Below are positions 46,118-55,909 of a stretch of DNA of 64,000 nucleotides, in pieces. A program made the position numbers and the translations under genes. How positions within the stretch are numbered: position 1 is the stretch's first letter; every line of letters starts with the position of its first letter. This DNA is from Kitasatospora paranensis (GTDB lineage Bacteria; Actinomycetota; Actinomycetes; Streptomycetales; Streptomycetaceae): NCBI RefSeq assembly GCF_039544005.1, contig NZ_BAABKV010000001.1, positions 372,001 to 436,000 of the forward strand, written 5' to 3'. A model generated the notes under the pieces. That model had not been told where the DNA came from. It searched no databases and saw nothing but the letters and a program-made list of their open reading frames with translations.

Positions 46118-46651
46118 TCAAGCCCGGCGGGCGGTCAGGACGGCGGCACCGGGGTGCGCGAGGCATCCGGTGGGCCGGACCGGATGAGTTCCTTGGTCAG
46201 GGCCATGGTCTGCTCGGGGGTGAGCCGACCGTGGTCGGAGCCGACCGTGGTCGGAGCCGACCGCCGAGCACACCACGACCAGCAGCTGCAGCAGCCCGGC
46301 CTGGCGGACCTCGGTGTCCGCCTGCTCCCACACTTCGCGTGCGGCCGCCTGGCCAGCGTCCCGGTGCTCGGCCTGCAGCTCCAGGACCAGCGCCGTAACC
46401 GGGTCCGGTGTCGAGCGGGCGACCGCCCGCAGGTGGTCCACTCCGGCGCGCTCGGGAAGGCCGTAGACCGGGCCACTCGCCAGCACCGCGAGGAGCAGCA
46501 GCGCGGCTTCCCACACCGCGTCCTCGCCACGGTGCTCCAGCTCGTCGAGCAGCAGCCGGCCCGCCGTCCACTCCCGGGTGCGGACCATCGCATCGACCAC
46601 CTGGTCGACCAGGTCCTCCACCGGCAGGTGGGACGGGGCATCGGCGTTCAC
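46118..46651 (-). CDS. Hypothetical helical protein, C terminus shifted by a 16-base duplication
   Basis: The first 135 residues form a consistent helical protein (VEDLVDQVVDAMVRTREWTA, GRLLLDELEHRGEDAVWEAA, LLVVVCSAVGSDHGRL). Then a 16-base tandem duplication (46224-46255) changes the frame into Arg/His-rich sequence. With a single copy of the unit the frame would read SDHGRLTPEQTMALTKELIR, then SGPPDASRTPVPPS, ending at 46135, which looks natural. The original product is therefore about 168 residues. No family is recognised. Confidence 0.55.
   Translation of the reverse strand: MNADAPSHLPVEDLVDQVVDAMVRTREWTAGRLLLDELEHRGEDAVWEAALLLLAVLASGPVYGLPERAGVDHLRAVARSTPDPVTALVLELQAEHRDAGQAAAREVWEQADTEVRQAGLLQLLVVVCSAVGSDHGRLRPRSAHPRADHGPDQGTHPVRPTGCLAHPGAAVLTARRA
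46224..46255. repeat. 16-base tandem duplication inside a gene
   Basis: The unit GCCGACCGTGGTCGGA occurs twice in a row and a partial third copy follows. The unit itself is an imperfect palindrome. Its length is not a multiple of three, so copy number decides the reading frame of the surrounding gene. Confidence 0.85.
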
Positions 46652-46811
46652 AAGGGCACGGTAGCTTCCGCTGCCGACATTCTCCGGCGGACCGGTCGAC
46701 CGGCAGCGTGGTAGTCGCGCCAGGCCTTGCTGGGCTGTGCCTGCCCTGGCATCCGGTCGGCTGGGCGGTGGGTCGGCTTCGGGGTGTGGGTCGTGCCGGG
46801 TCTGTTGCCTC

Positions 46812-47918
46812 TCAGGTTCGCGGTCTTGGTGCCAGGGCGAGTTTGCCGTCGAGGGCGGCGTTGATGAGGGTGTTGGCCTGCTGGACGACGGCGGCGGGCT
46901 GGCTGCTCAGGTGGCGTTGGACTGTGCTCTGCGGCATGTCCAGCACTGTGAACAGGTCGGCGAGGAGGGCCGGGTACGGTTCGAGGGCTGAGGTGATGGT
47001 GTCAAGGTTCTGCTGCCATCCAGCGCGTCTGAAGCCCAGTACGGCGGGCACCAGGAGGACGGCGAGCTTCGGGTCGTCGTCCATCGCGGCCGGCCCTTGC
47101 ATTCCGGCGTGGTTCTCCTTCTGTGACAGGGCTCCGACGGCCCGGGCCGCGATCGGCAGGTACTGGAACAACGCGGCTGCAGTCGGTCGCGCTGCTTCCA
47201 GCTCCTCGTTCGTTGCCGCCTCAACGGCCTGCGTCGTGCTCGGCATGGAGATGAAGTCGGCAGCGTCGAAGAGGTCCCGGGCCGGGCCGGTCAGCCACGG
47301 CCCGGCGTCGCCGAAGCCTTGGCGCCGACCCGGCGAGATACCGAGTGCCCTTTCGACGGTCAGTGCATGCTCCTCCGTCGTCTCGCCGGGGTCTCGCAGA
47401 ACGGTCAGCCGGGTGAGCGAGGCGAAAGCCTCGGCACGCTCTGCCGCGGTGATCCGGACGCTGCGCGGAAGCGCCTGGTCCGTGCGCTTGGCTGCGAACC
47501 GGGCTGCGATGGAGTCCAGGGCCTGACCGCGGTCGGCCTCGGGGTCGAGGCTCAGTCGCTCGGCTTCCGCTGCGACTTCCCGGTCCAGGCCCGCTGCCAC
47601 CTCGCGCAGGACGGCGGTGATCGCCTCGCGGACGGCCGAGGTCGCGACGGGGAACCCGTCGAGCCACAGCACCACGTGCAGCACCCGGGGATCCTTCGTG
47701 TGCTCCCGCCAGGCCAGCAGGCGTAGCAGCTGCCCGTCCGTGCCCTTCGGGTACCGCCACAGCGGACGGCGTCCGCGGTTGCCCGCCCTGGCGGGGTGCG
47801 GGAGCAGTCCCTGGCTGCGGAAGATCTCCAGCATCCGCTCGCTGACGCTGTACCCGGCGCCGGTGGCTGCCCTAAGCAGATCAGAGGTCTCCAGGCCGGT
47901 TCTCGGCTCCTTGCTCAT
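46812..47918 (-). CDS. Hypothetical protein with MerR-like N-terminal winged helix
   Basis: From ATG 47918 the protein has 368 residues. Its N-terminal 70 residues (LETSDLLRAATGAGYSVSER, MLEIFRSQGLLPHPARAG, RPLWRYPKGTDGQLLRLLAW) have the form of a MerR-type winged helix: a helix pair followed by a wing and YP. The remaining 300 residues are helical and unrecognised, with no membrane segment. It could be a DNA-binding regulator with a large ligand- or protein-binding domain. The upstream in-frame ATG at 47963 adds residues without character. The gene is intact and stands alone. Confidence 0.6.
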   Translation of the reverse strand: MSKEPRTGLETSDLLRAATGAGYSVSERMLEIFRSQGLLPHPARAGNRGRRPLWRYPKGTDGQLLRLLAWREHTKDPRVLHVVLWLDGFPVATSAVREAITAVLREVAAGLDREVAAEAERLSLDPEADRGQALDSIAARFAAKRTDQALPRSVRITAAERAEAFASLTRLTVLRDPGETTEEHALTVERALGISPGRRQGFGDAGPWLTGPARDLFDAADFISMPSTTQAVEAATNEELEAARPTAAALFQYLPIAARAVGALSQKENHAGMQGPAAMDDDPKLAVLLVPAVLGFRRAGWQQNLDTITSALEPYPALLADLFTVLDMPQSTVQRHLSSQPAAVVQQANTLINAALDGKLALAPRPRT

Positions 47919-48207
47919 GCCGCGCAGCGTAGTGCGCGGTGCTCGCGTCAGAGGCGTCATCACGCGATCCGGTCGAGGTACTCCCAGCTAGGTGCGCGAT
48001 AACTTGCAAACCGGTCAACAGGCTTTGCGACCAGGACTTTTGCACTGCTTACCTGATCGCGGGAGACGGTCGTGGGACCGTCGGAAAGGATCAGCATGGA
48101 GACGGAAGCAAAGGCGGCCGCCGACAGGCCGGAGACTGGAACCAGGCGGTGTCCGCGGCGCCGGGGGCGGGGCCGCCATCGGCCGGAACGCTGCCGGGAG
48201 GCCTCAG

Positions 48208-48477
48208 GTGCCCGGTGATGCCGTCCTTGGTCAGCTCGCAGCGGCCTCCCCGTGGGCCGCGACGGCGGCCGCGATCGCCGCGGTGGTACGGCACGTGATG
48301 CCGGTCCTTCCGGCACTGCTCGCCGAGATCCGGGGCTGGCGGAACGATGCAGCGGTGCGGCAAGGCGTGCGCAGCGGGGCTACGGCGGAGCAGCTCAAGG
48401 CGCTGCAGGACCTGGCCAGGCCGCTGCCGGTGGCCTCCGGGGAACCCGGTTCGGCTCCTGCCCGGGCGGAGTCGTGA
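48208..48477 (+). CDS. Small hypothetical protein, 89 residues
   Basis: GTG 48208 is preceded by GGGAGG at a fitting distance. The product has an Ala-rich hydrophobic stretch (AATAAAIAAVVRHVMPVLPA) followed by a charged helical part (EIRGWRNDAAVRQGVRSGAT, AEQLKALQDLARPL). It could be a small membrane-associated protein. The family is not recognised. Confidence 0.42.
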   Translation: MPGDAVLGQLAAASPWAATAAAIAAVVRHVMPVLPALLAEIRGWRNDAAVRQGVRSGATAEQLKALQDLARPLPVASGEPGSAPARAES

Positions 48478-48550
48478 TCTGCCGGCCCGCAGGCCTGTAT
48501 GCCGTCCACCCATGCGGGGCGCACCGGAGGCGCTGGCCGGTGACAGAAGG

Positions 48551-48751
48551 TCAGCTGGTGCTGGAGAACACCACGCCGCCGTCGGCCAGTGGCCGGCGTG
48601 CGGGCGCCGGGGACGGCGGCTCTGCGGCCGGCGGCGGCAGGAACAGGGCCCGGTCGACCGGGGGCAGGGCGCGCCGCTCGTTGGCGGCGGGCCGGTCGGT
48701 GGCAGGGGTGGAGAACTCCGGCAGGCCCAGCGGGCGACGATCACCACTCAT
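48551..48751 (-). CDS. Small Pro-rich hypothetical protein, doubtful
   Basis: ATG 48751 opens a 66-residue frame: MSGDRRPLGLPEFSTPATDR, then PAANERRALPPVDRALFLPP and a Pro/Ala-rich end. The start looks natural, but the low complexity makes a chance frame possible. No family is recognised. Confidence 0.32.
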   Translation of the reverse strand: MSGDRRPLGLPEFSTPATDRPAANERRALPPVDRALFLPPPAAEPPSPAPARRPLADGGVVFSSTS

Positions 48752-48914
48752 GCCCGCAAGTGTGACCGCCCGTAGGATCCGCAAACGCCCCCGGTCCCGC
48801 GCGGGCGCCGGCTGCGTCACCGGTTCGAGGGACCGCGCGGGCAGGGCACCGGCCTCTAGGCTGATCGGTCGGCTGCCCCGCGAGCGGGGTGGAGCTCGGT
48901 GTGAGGGGTGGGTT

Positions 48915-49860
48915 GTGGGCGGTCCCTTGGCGGTGGCGGCGGATCCGGCGGTGTTGGAGGTGGAGTTCCGGCATGTGCATGGGCTGCTGGATCCGGCGGC
49001 GCCGGGTGTGCAGCGGTGGGTGGTCGAGGTCCGGGCCGGCGGGGAGCGGGTCGGGGTGCTGCGCGCGGTGCGGGGCCTGTACTGGCGGTCGGGGAACCTG
49101 CGGGAGCGCCTCGGGGATGAGGGGGCCTTCCTGGCGGCGTGTCGTCGGTCTTGCTGGACCCGGACGGCACGTTCAGCGCCAAGTTCGAGGCCGCGGTGGA
49201 CATGGCGGGCAATGTCCTGGTGGTCGAGGGCCTGGAGCTGTCCGGGCCGTGGGCCGATCCGCTCATCGCCGCCTCGCTGGTCTCCAGTCTGATCGACCGG
49301 CTCGCAGACAACGGCTCCGCCGTGGTCCTCCCCGCGCCGGCGCCGACGTGGCCGGCGCCGTGCTGCTGGACGAGGCGGGGGCGCTGCTGGCCGGCGAGGA
49401 GTTCGGTGAGGACCTGCGGATCATCGACACCGCGATGGCCGCCCCGGAGGAGGCCGCGCACCGGGTGCAGCGGCTACTGGAGGAGCGTTCCCGTTCCGGC
49501 GGCCGCGCCCTGCCCGATGTGGACGACGAGGACGCCTGGGACGACCTTGACGGCGAGGAAGGCGGTTGGACGCTGACCGCCCGGACCCGGGCGGTGCTGC
49601 GCCTGGCGCTGGATGACCTGGCCGCCACGGCGTGGGCGGAGGCGGCGGCGCTGGGCGATGAGGGACTGACGGCGAAGGCGGCGGGACTGTTCGCGAGCCT
49701 GCCGCGGGTCACGTTCCACCAGGGAGCCGACTGGCGGAGGCAGATGGCCCGCACGTTCGACGACCTGGCCGCGGACCTGGACGCCGGAACGGATCTGGTG
49801 CCCGGGTGCACGGGCGAGGAGATGGCTCTGCACCTGGCGATCTGCCGGGCCGAGGACTGG
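48915..49860 (+). pseudogene. Hypothetical protein, two frameshifts, 3' end lost
   Basis: From GTG 48915 the frame reads DPAVLEVEFRHVHGLLDPAA and VLRAVRGLYWRSGNLRERLG. In the next frame it continues SVLLDPDGTFSAKFEAAVDM, VLVVEGLELSGPWADPLIAA. In the third it has GAVLLDEAGALLAGEEFGED and [20 protein letters not shown], ending near LHLAICRAEDW. Single bases are missing near 49141 and 49345. A paralogous fragment of the RAVLRLAL segment adjoins the IS630 copy at 41.6 kb. The sequence passes at about 49860 into the tail of an NmrA-type oxidoreductase, so this gene has lost its 3' end. The family is not recognised. Confidence 0.5.
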
Positions 49861-50222
49861 CCGCGGTCGCCCGCGAGGATCTCGCCGAGGCCGCAGCGGT
49901 CATCGCGGCGGATCCGGCCCAACACAGCGAACGCACCTACGATCTGGTCGGCACGCCGATCACGGCAGCAGACGTGGCCGACCGCTTCGCGGTACCGCAC
50001 CGGACCATCGACCTGGGCGAGTACCGGCGCCGGCTCCACGAGATGCCGGGACTGCTGCCTTTCCAACCGCCCATGCTTGCCTCGATCGCGACCGGCATCC
50101 GGCACGGCTTCCTGGACGGTACCGGCCCCGACCTCGCCGACATCCTGGGCCGCCCCCTTCGTGATCCCCTGGAAGTGGCGGTCGCCACCGCGTCCGCCAC
50201 GGCACCGGAGGCGGTCCGGTAG
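49860..50222 (+). pseudogene. NmrA-type NAD(P)-binding oxidoreductase, C-terminal fragment
   Basis: VAREDLAEAAAVIAADPAQH, SERTYDLVG, then LGEYRRRLHEMPGLLPFQPP and GIRHGFLDGTGPDLADILGR form the C-terminal third of an NmrA-like atypical SDR, where VAREDLAEAAA and RTYxLxG are family marks. The N-terminal nucleotide-binding part is absent. It is joined to the end of the preceding hypothetical gene without a start of its own. Confidence 0.62.
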
Positions 50223-51039
50223 CGGCTGTCGCACACCATCGGGGCGTCGTTGCACTCGCGCTGATCGCGGCCTTCATGGTCTTCGTCGACGGCACGATCG
50301 TGAACCTCACCCTCGCCCAACTCGCCTCGTCTCTACGCGCCTCCCGGTCCGAGCTCGAATGGGCGGTGAACGCCTACACCCTCTCCTTCGCCGCGGTGAT
50401 GCTCGGCGCTGGAGCGATCACGGACACCCTCGGCGCGAAGCGGGCCTTCGTGGCGGGCCTGCTGGTCTTCACCGCCTCCTCCACGATCTGCGCTGCAGCC
50501 GGCTCCATGCTGGTGCTCAACGTCCCCCGGCTGGCCCGGGGCGCGGGTTCCGCGCCCCTGCTGCCGAGCGCGCTCGTCCTGGCCACCGCTTCCGCACCCG
50601 ACGAGCAGACCCGGCAATGGCTGGTGGGTAGGTGGGCCGCCGCGGGTGGCCTCGGAATGGCCGCCGGCCCTCTGCTGGGCGGGGCGCTCGTCGCGCTGGC
50701 CAACTGGCGTGCCGTCTTCGCCGTCGACGTGGTCATCGGAATTCCAGCCGCACTGTGGAGCATCCGTTCGATTCCCGCCGTCTCACGGGGCGGTCGGCAC
50801 CTCGACATCGCGGGGATGGCCAGTGCGACCGTCGTGATGGGCGGGCTGGTCTTCGCGCTCGTCGACGCCCCCGCGCGAGGATGGCTCTGCCCCGCAATCA
50901 TCACCGCTGCCGCGCTGGCCATCTCCAGTCCCGCCGGCTTCGTCTGAGCCGAGCGCTCCACCCGGGAACCTCTTCTGCCGCCAGGCGTCTACTCCGACCG
51001 TGGATTCGTCGCCACAGCCGCCCAAGGCGCACTGTTCAA

Positions 51040-51045
<6 letters not shown>
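50222..51045 (+). pseudogene. MFS drug-efflux transporter, N-terminal part with in-frame stop
   Basis: The frame begins around VVALALIAAFMVFVDGTIVN and has the QacA/EmrB-type motif WAVNAYTLSFAAVMLGAGAI with TDTLGAKRAFVAG, then five to six membrane helices to PARGWLCPAIITAAALAI. A TGA at 50945-50947 interrupts it. The same frame continues with AERSTREPLLPPGVYSDRGF and VATAAQGALFNG, which are typical of the family, before unrelated minus-strand sequence starts at about 51045. It is thus both stop-interrupted and truncated after roughly 270 of 480 residues. The start is unclear. Confidence 0.68.
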
Positions 51046-51690
<645 letters not shown>

Positions 51691-51697
51691 GCGTGCC

Positions 51698-51967
51698 ATG
51701 AGCCTGGAACTGGAAGTCCAGGTGGTCACGCAGCTGGACCGGCTTCGGGCTGAGCGCGACGAACTCGCCGTCACGGAACGGGTCTGGCAGCGGATGGCCG
51801 GACAGCTCACTGCGGAATCGGCGGCGGCCGAGCCGCCGGCGATGCAGGTCGCAGGCCGAGCGGTGCCGCTGGCCCCGCACCGTGGGCCCGGCGTCGACCT
51901 GGACGCGCCGCCGCCGGGCTACCGGCGCCTCCTCGCCATCGTGCGCCACGCGGGCGGGCCGGTTGCG
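51698..51967 (+). pseudogene. N-terminal fragment of a probable HTH-associated hypothetical protein
   Basis: ATG 51698 opens MSLELEVQVVTQLDRLRAER, DELAVTERVWQRMAGQL. After a Pro/Ala-rich linker comes DAPPPGYRRLLAIVRHAGGP, which resembles the beginning of a winged helix in Streptomyces proteins of unknown function. At about 51967 it passes into an SDR fragment on the opposite strand. The coiled-coil-like N terminus is intact and the rest is lost. Confidence 0.48.
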
Positions 51968-52275
51968 ACCGAGCGGTCAGCGAAGGTACTGGGGTCCGTG
52001 ACCATGCCGGCGTTGGCGAATACGACGTCCAGCGTGCCGAAGTGGTCGACGCTCTGCTGGACGGCGAGGGATCTCGGGTCGGTCGCGACGGCGCCCAGTG
52101 CCGGCGTCTGACGGTCGCCGATGCTTCGGGCGACCGTCTGGACAGCGTTCAGGTGCAGGTCGAGAAGGGTGACGTTCCTACCGTGCGACCGCAGGACGCG
52201 GGCGGTGGCAGCGCCGATACCGCTGGCAGCACCGGCGACAAGGCCGGTCTTGTTCGCGAGAGGGAAGCGGTTCAT
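51965..52275 (-). pseudogene. SDR oxidoreductase, N-terminal fragment
   Basis: From ATG 52275 the sequence has LANKTGLVAGAASGIGAATA, the cofactor-binding Gly motif, VTLLDLHLNAVQTVARSI, and DVVFANAGMVTDPS with the NAG motif. It ends after about 103 residues, before the catalytic Tyr-x-x-x-Lys, where another fragment begins. It is truly truncated. Confidence 0.72.
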
Positions 52276-52438
52276 GCATGGTCCTTTGGATGTGCGCCCG
52301 TCGGACCCGAGGCTGAGGCGGTTCCCGGCTCCGCGACGTGGGCGGGGGATCGGCGGAGCCGGGTGACTCCAGGTGCCGGGGCGCGGGAACCGCGTGACAG
52401 CCAAACCGGCCGCCGGCGTATCCGGCGGCAAGCGGGAC

Positions 52439-52810
52439 TCAGCTCACCTGGCTGCTGCGGGCCTCGAAGGTGGCCGTGGTGTAGGTGCCGGTGGGCAGGT
52501 AGTCACCCATGACGGCGCGTTCGTCGCCGGGAGTGTGCGTGTTCTGGACGGCGTGGGTGAAAGCGGATGAGGGCAGCATGTTGCGCAGGATCAGGGGCGT
52601 GTCGTCGCCGTGGCCGGCGCCGCCGCCGTCGCCGTCTGGGGAGAGGCTGAGCCAGTTGACGCCATTCGCGCGGGTGGCGTTGGCGGGCCGGTCCTGCGGC
52701 AGGCTGAGCACGATGCTGCACCAACCGTCGGCGTCGGTGACGAGTTGCTCGTCGTAGAGGCAGCCGACGGTCGTGGCGATGCTCTCGTTGGTGCAGATCG
52801 ACCAGTTTCG
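52439..52810 (-). pseudogene. C-terminal fragment of a secreted hypothetical protein
   Basis: The frame reads SICTNESIATTVGCLYDEQL, VTDADGWCSIVLSLPQDRPA, NATRANGVNWLSLSPDGDGG, LILRNMLPSSAFTHAVQNTH and YLPTGTYTTATFEARS. This pattern, with CLYDE and SLPQDRPANAT, is known from secreted Streptomyces proteins of unknown function. The N-terminal half is missing at about 52810, where a plus-strand hydrolase fragment begins. Confidence 0.55.
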
Positions 52811-53169
52811 AACGCGCCATCTTCCATGACCCCTCCTTCGCCACCACCGCCCGGATCGAGCGCGCGCTACGCCTCGCTTCGCGGCCCGGCGGCGCGGACG
52901 CGATGCTGGGGATCCTTTCGAGCCTCGGCTCCATGCGCGGAGTGCACAAGCAGTGGCGCCGTGACCTGCTGGCCAAGGTCGCCATCCTGGACCTGCCGAT
53001 CTTCGTCGTCTGGGAGGACCGCGACCGGATCCTGCCCGCGAGGCACCTGGACGCGGCCCGCACCGCCTTTCCCAAGGCCCGCACCCACCTCTTCCCGGCC
53101 ACCGGCCACATGCCGCAGATCGAACGGGCCGAATCCTTCGCCGAGCGGGCCCTGAACTTCTGGGCCTGA
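52805..53169 (+). pseudogene. Alpha/beta hydrolase, C-terminal fragment
   Basis: The frame holds FERAIFHDPSFATTARIERA, MLGILSSLGSMRGVHKQWRR, ILDLPIFVVWEDRDRILPAR with the acid Asp, and THLFPATGHMPQIERAESFA with the catalytic His, ending FW and TGA at 53169. The nucleophile half is absent. It is the 3' third of a typical 280-residue hydrolase. Confidence 0.7.
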
Positions 53170-53351
53170 CGCCCCGTTCCTTTCGGTCCGCGGTCGTGGC
53201 GGGCTTCTCCTCCCTCACCCGCCACGCAGCGAACCGAAGGGCCCGGTTACCCGTTCGGCCGCCGCCCGGTTGCGGCACTCGCGATCGGGCGGCAGTTTGC
53301 GACCGGGAGGGGCTGCGACCGCGGGCCCTCAGCGTGGAGGCGAGGACGCAC

Positions 53352-54678
53352 GTGAGCATGCTGTCGGACGATCTACGGACCCTGAGCCGCGAGGCGTACG
53401 TCTACCTGTACCCGCTGGTCATGATGGACGTCACACGCCGCCAGTCCGCCGCCGTCCGGGCCGGCGTCAAACCCGGATACGGCCCGCCGAACCAGTTCCA
53501 CCACCTGCGCGCCTTCCCCCAGCGGACTTCCGTGCCGTCGTCCGGCCCAACTTCGACACCCTCTACTCCAACGCCTGGCTCGACCTCACCTCCGGCCCGG
53601 TCGAACTCCATGTCGCCGACACCGCCGACCGGTACTACATGCTGCCGCTGATGGACATGTGGACCGACGTCTTCGCCACCATCGGCCAGCGCACCACCGG
53701 CACCGGCGACCAGGACTACCTCGTCGTCGGCCCCGACTGGCGGGGCGACACCCCGGCCGGGGCCACGGTCCTGCGCTCCCCCACCCCATACGTGTGGCTC
53801 ATCGGACGGACCCAGACCAACGGCCCCGCTGACTACGACGCCGTCCACAAGGTCCAGGACGGTTACACCCTCACCACCCCGAACCCGACCACCCACACGC
53901 CCGACCCCGGCGTGGACGTCGCCACTGACCCCCTCACGCTGGTCAACAGCCTCAGCGCGGCGCAATTCTTCACCCACGCCGCCCAGGCCCTGGCCGAGAA
54001 CCCCCACACGCGTCCGACTTCTCCGCCCTCGCACGCATCGCGCACCTCGGCATCGTCCCGGGCCAAGACTTCGACCCCGGACGATTCGACGCCGACGCAC
54101 TCACGCAGGTCGAGGATGGCGCACGGGCCGCGCGCGACGCGATCCTCGGCTCCATGGCGTCCTTCGGCACCCCGGCCAACGGCTGGCGGACCTCCACCGA
54201 CACCATGGGCGTCTACGGCAACAGCTACTTCAAGCGCGCCGTCGTCGCCGCAGGCGGACTCGGTGCCAACCCGCCCGAAGACGCCGTCTACCCAGTCCTG
54301 GCCACCGACGCCGACGGCCGGCCCGTGGCCGGCGAGAACGACTACGTCCTTCACTTCGACGCCGACGCGCTCCCGCCCGCCGGCGCCTTCTGGTCCGTCA
54401 CCATGTACGACGGCGAGGGCTTCCAGGTCGGCAACGAACTCGACCGCTTCGCGCTCGGCGACCGCGACCCCCTCACCTACAACGCCGACGGCTCACTCGA
54501 CATCCACATCTCCCACCGCAACCCAGGCCGGGACCGACAGGCCAACTGGCTCCCCGCCCCACTTGGCCCACTGGGCGTCACCATGCGCCTGTACGCACCC
54601 GCGCCCCAGGCTCTCGATGGCCGATGGAACCCACCGCCCGTCCGCGCGACCCGCCCCGACAAGGAGTCGAACGCCTGA
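53352..54678 (+). pseudogene. DUF1254/DUF1214 protein, two frameshifts
   Basis: GTG 53352 starts LSREAYVYLYPLVMMDVTRR and GYGPPNQFHHLRAFP, the DUF1254 start. The next frame gives ADFRAVVRPNFDTLYSNAWL, ADRYYMLPLMDMWTDVFATI, and after a second shift ASFGTPANGWRTSTDTMGVY, YVLHFDADALPPAGAFWSVT and MYDGEGFQVGN, the DUF1214 end. Shifts are in C5 runs at 53516-53520 and 54001-54005. One added base each gives a continuous protein of about 441 residues, normal for the family. It shows no signal peptide. Function is unknown. Confidence 0.78.
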
Positions 54679-55909
54679 CCGTCGGACGGAGGGGACTGTG
54701 GGCAGAGCCTGTCGGCGGTCCGCACGGCGCGGGCCGTCACCATTGGTGTACCGACCCTCCGACAAGATCTGACGTCCCATCAGTATGTCTGTCGCTCCAT
54801 GGAAGACCCGCGGGCGGTTCCCCGAGCCATGTCCGATCCCACGGCCCTCCCGGGTCTGACAAGTTGCCCACCCATTGGCCAAGTAGCGCGAAACTCTCGC
54901 CATCTGCGGTGCGACATCACGCGACGGCCGCCGTCCGCGACGTCCCGCCCCGTCGGACGCGGGCGGGGCCCGGGACGTCGCACGGCACGCGGCACCGCCG
55001 GGCGCGCACCACATCATCTGGCCGGTGATCTTCCGTGCGCTCCCCCGATCCCTGATGCTGTCGACAGCCCCACCACACCCGTCACCGTTCCCGCACACCG
55101 TCCCGGGCCCGATCACCAAGAGCTCCTCGGGTCGGGAACCCGCTGGACGAGACCGTGATCCGGTGCGACCGCGGGTGGTGACGGCATGTCCGGGGCACCG
55201 AGATCGCCCATGCGGCGCTCGTCCGGCGGCACCGACTGCGTGCCGGCACCCCCTACGGGCAGCGCCGGCCCGGCGACATCCCTGGTGTCATCGGCCGACC
55301 GGCGCTCCGCATCGGCCAGCCGGTTGACCGGCGGACCATGCGGCGGCGGACCTGATGATGGAGACGAATCGGTTAAGTTGTCAACTCATCATCAAATCGG
55401 ATCCCTTCGTCTGTCGCGGGCGGCGCCGGGGGTGGCCGGCCGGATTGGACTAGATGGCCCCCGCCGTTTCGCGGCCCCTCCGTTCCCGCGGTGGAGCGCT
55501 CGCCGTCACAAAATCCCAGGTGAATCCGGTATTCGGCGCGATGCATGGTGGCAGCGTCCGCACCGGCGTCGTGCCGCGATCCGAGTCACGAACCTGGATG
55601 GCGGGTCGTTCGGGCGGGAAACGCGCCGTTCACTCCCTTGACGCGGCAGATTAACCGTTACAGACTCAACTCGCTCTTGATGTCGCGCACTTGCCGACCG
55701 GCTGGGCCGCCGACGAAGTCGTACACCTCCGACGTCGGCACTGCCGTCGGACCCTGCGAACGGGTTCGGCGCCCGCCGCCCCCGGCCCGGGACGGACCGG
55801 CCGGTCCTCCCGGACCACCGCCGGGTCCGCGGCCGGTGAACACACGGCCGGCCTCCGGCCGGACGAGGAGAGAGCCGGACCCGCCGCCAGCCTGAAGGGA
55901 ACATCGATC
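54679..55909. other. Long intergenic region upstream of GH26, with nested inverted repeat
   Basis: About 1.2 kb without a recognised gene. At 55353-55394 two nested inverted repeats occur: TGATGATG with CATCATCA outside, and AGTTG-T-CAACT (55376-55386) at the right. A TTGACG near 55635 could be a -35 element. A weak GGAGCGCTC palindrome, like the core of LacI-type sugar operators, is near 55494. These may regulate the mannanase gene. Confidence 0.4.

Noticed and set aside
54679..55352. Possible small coding frames upstream of the mannanase
   Set aside because: All frames are Arg/Pro-rich with no ribosome site or recognisable sequence.
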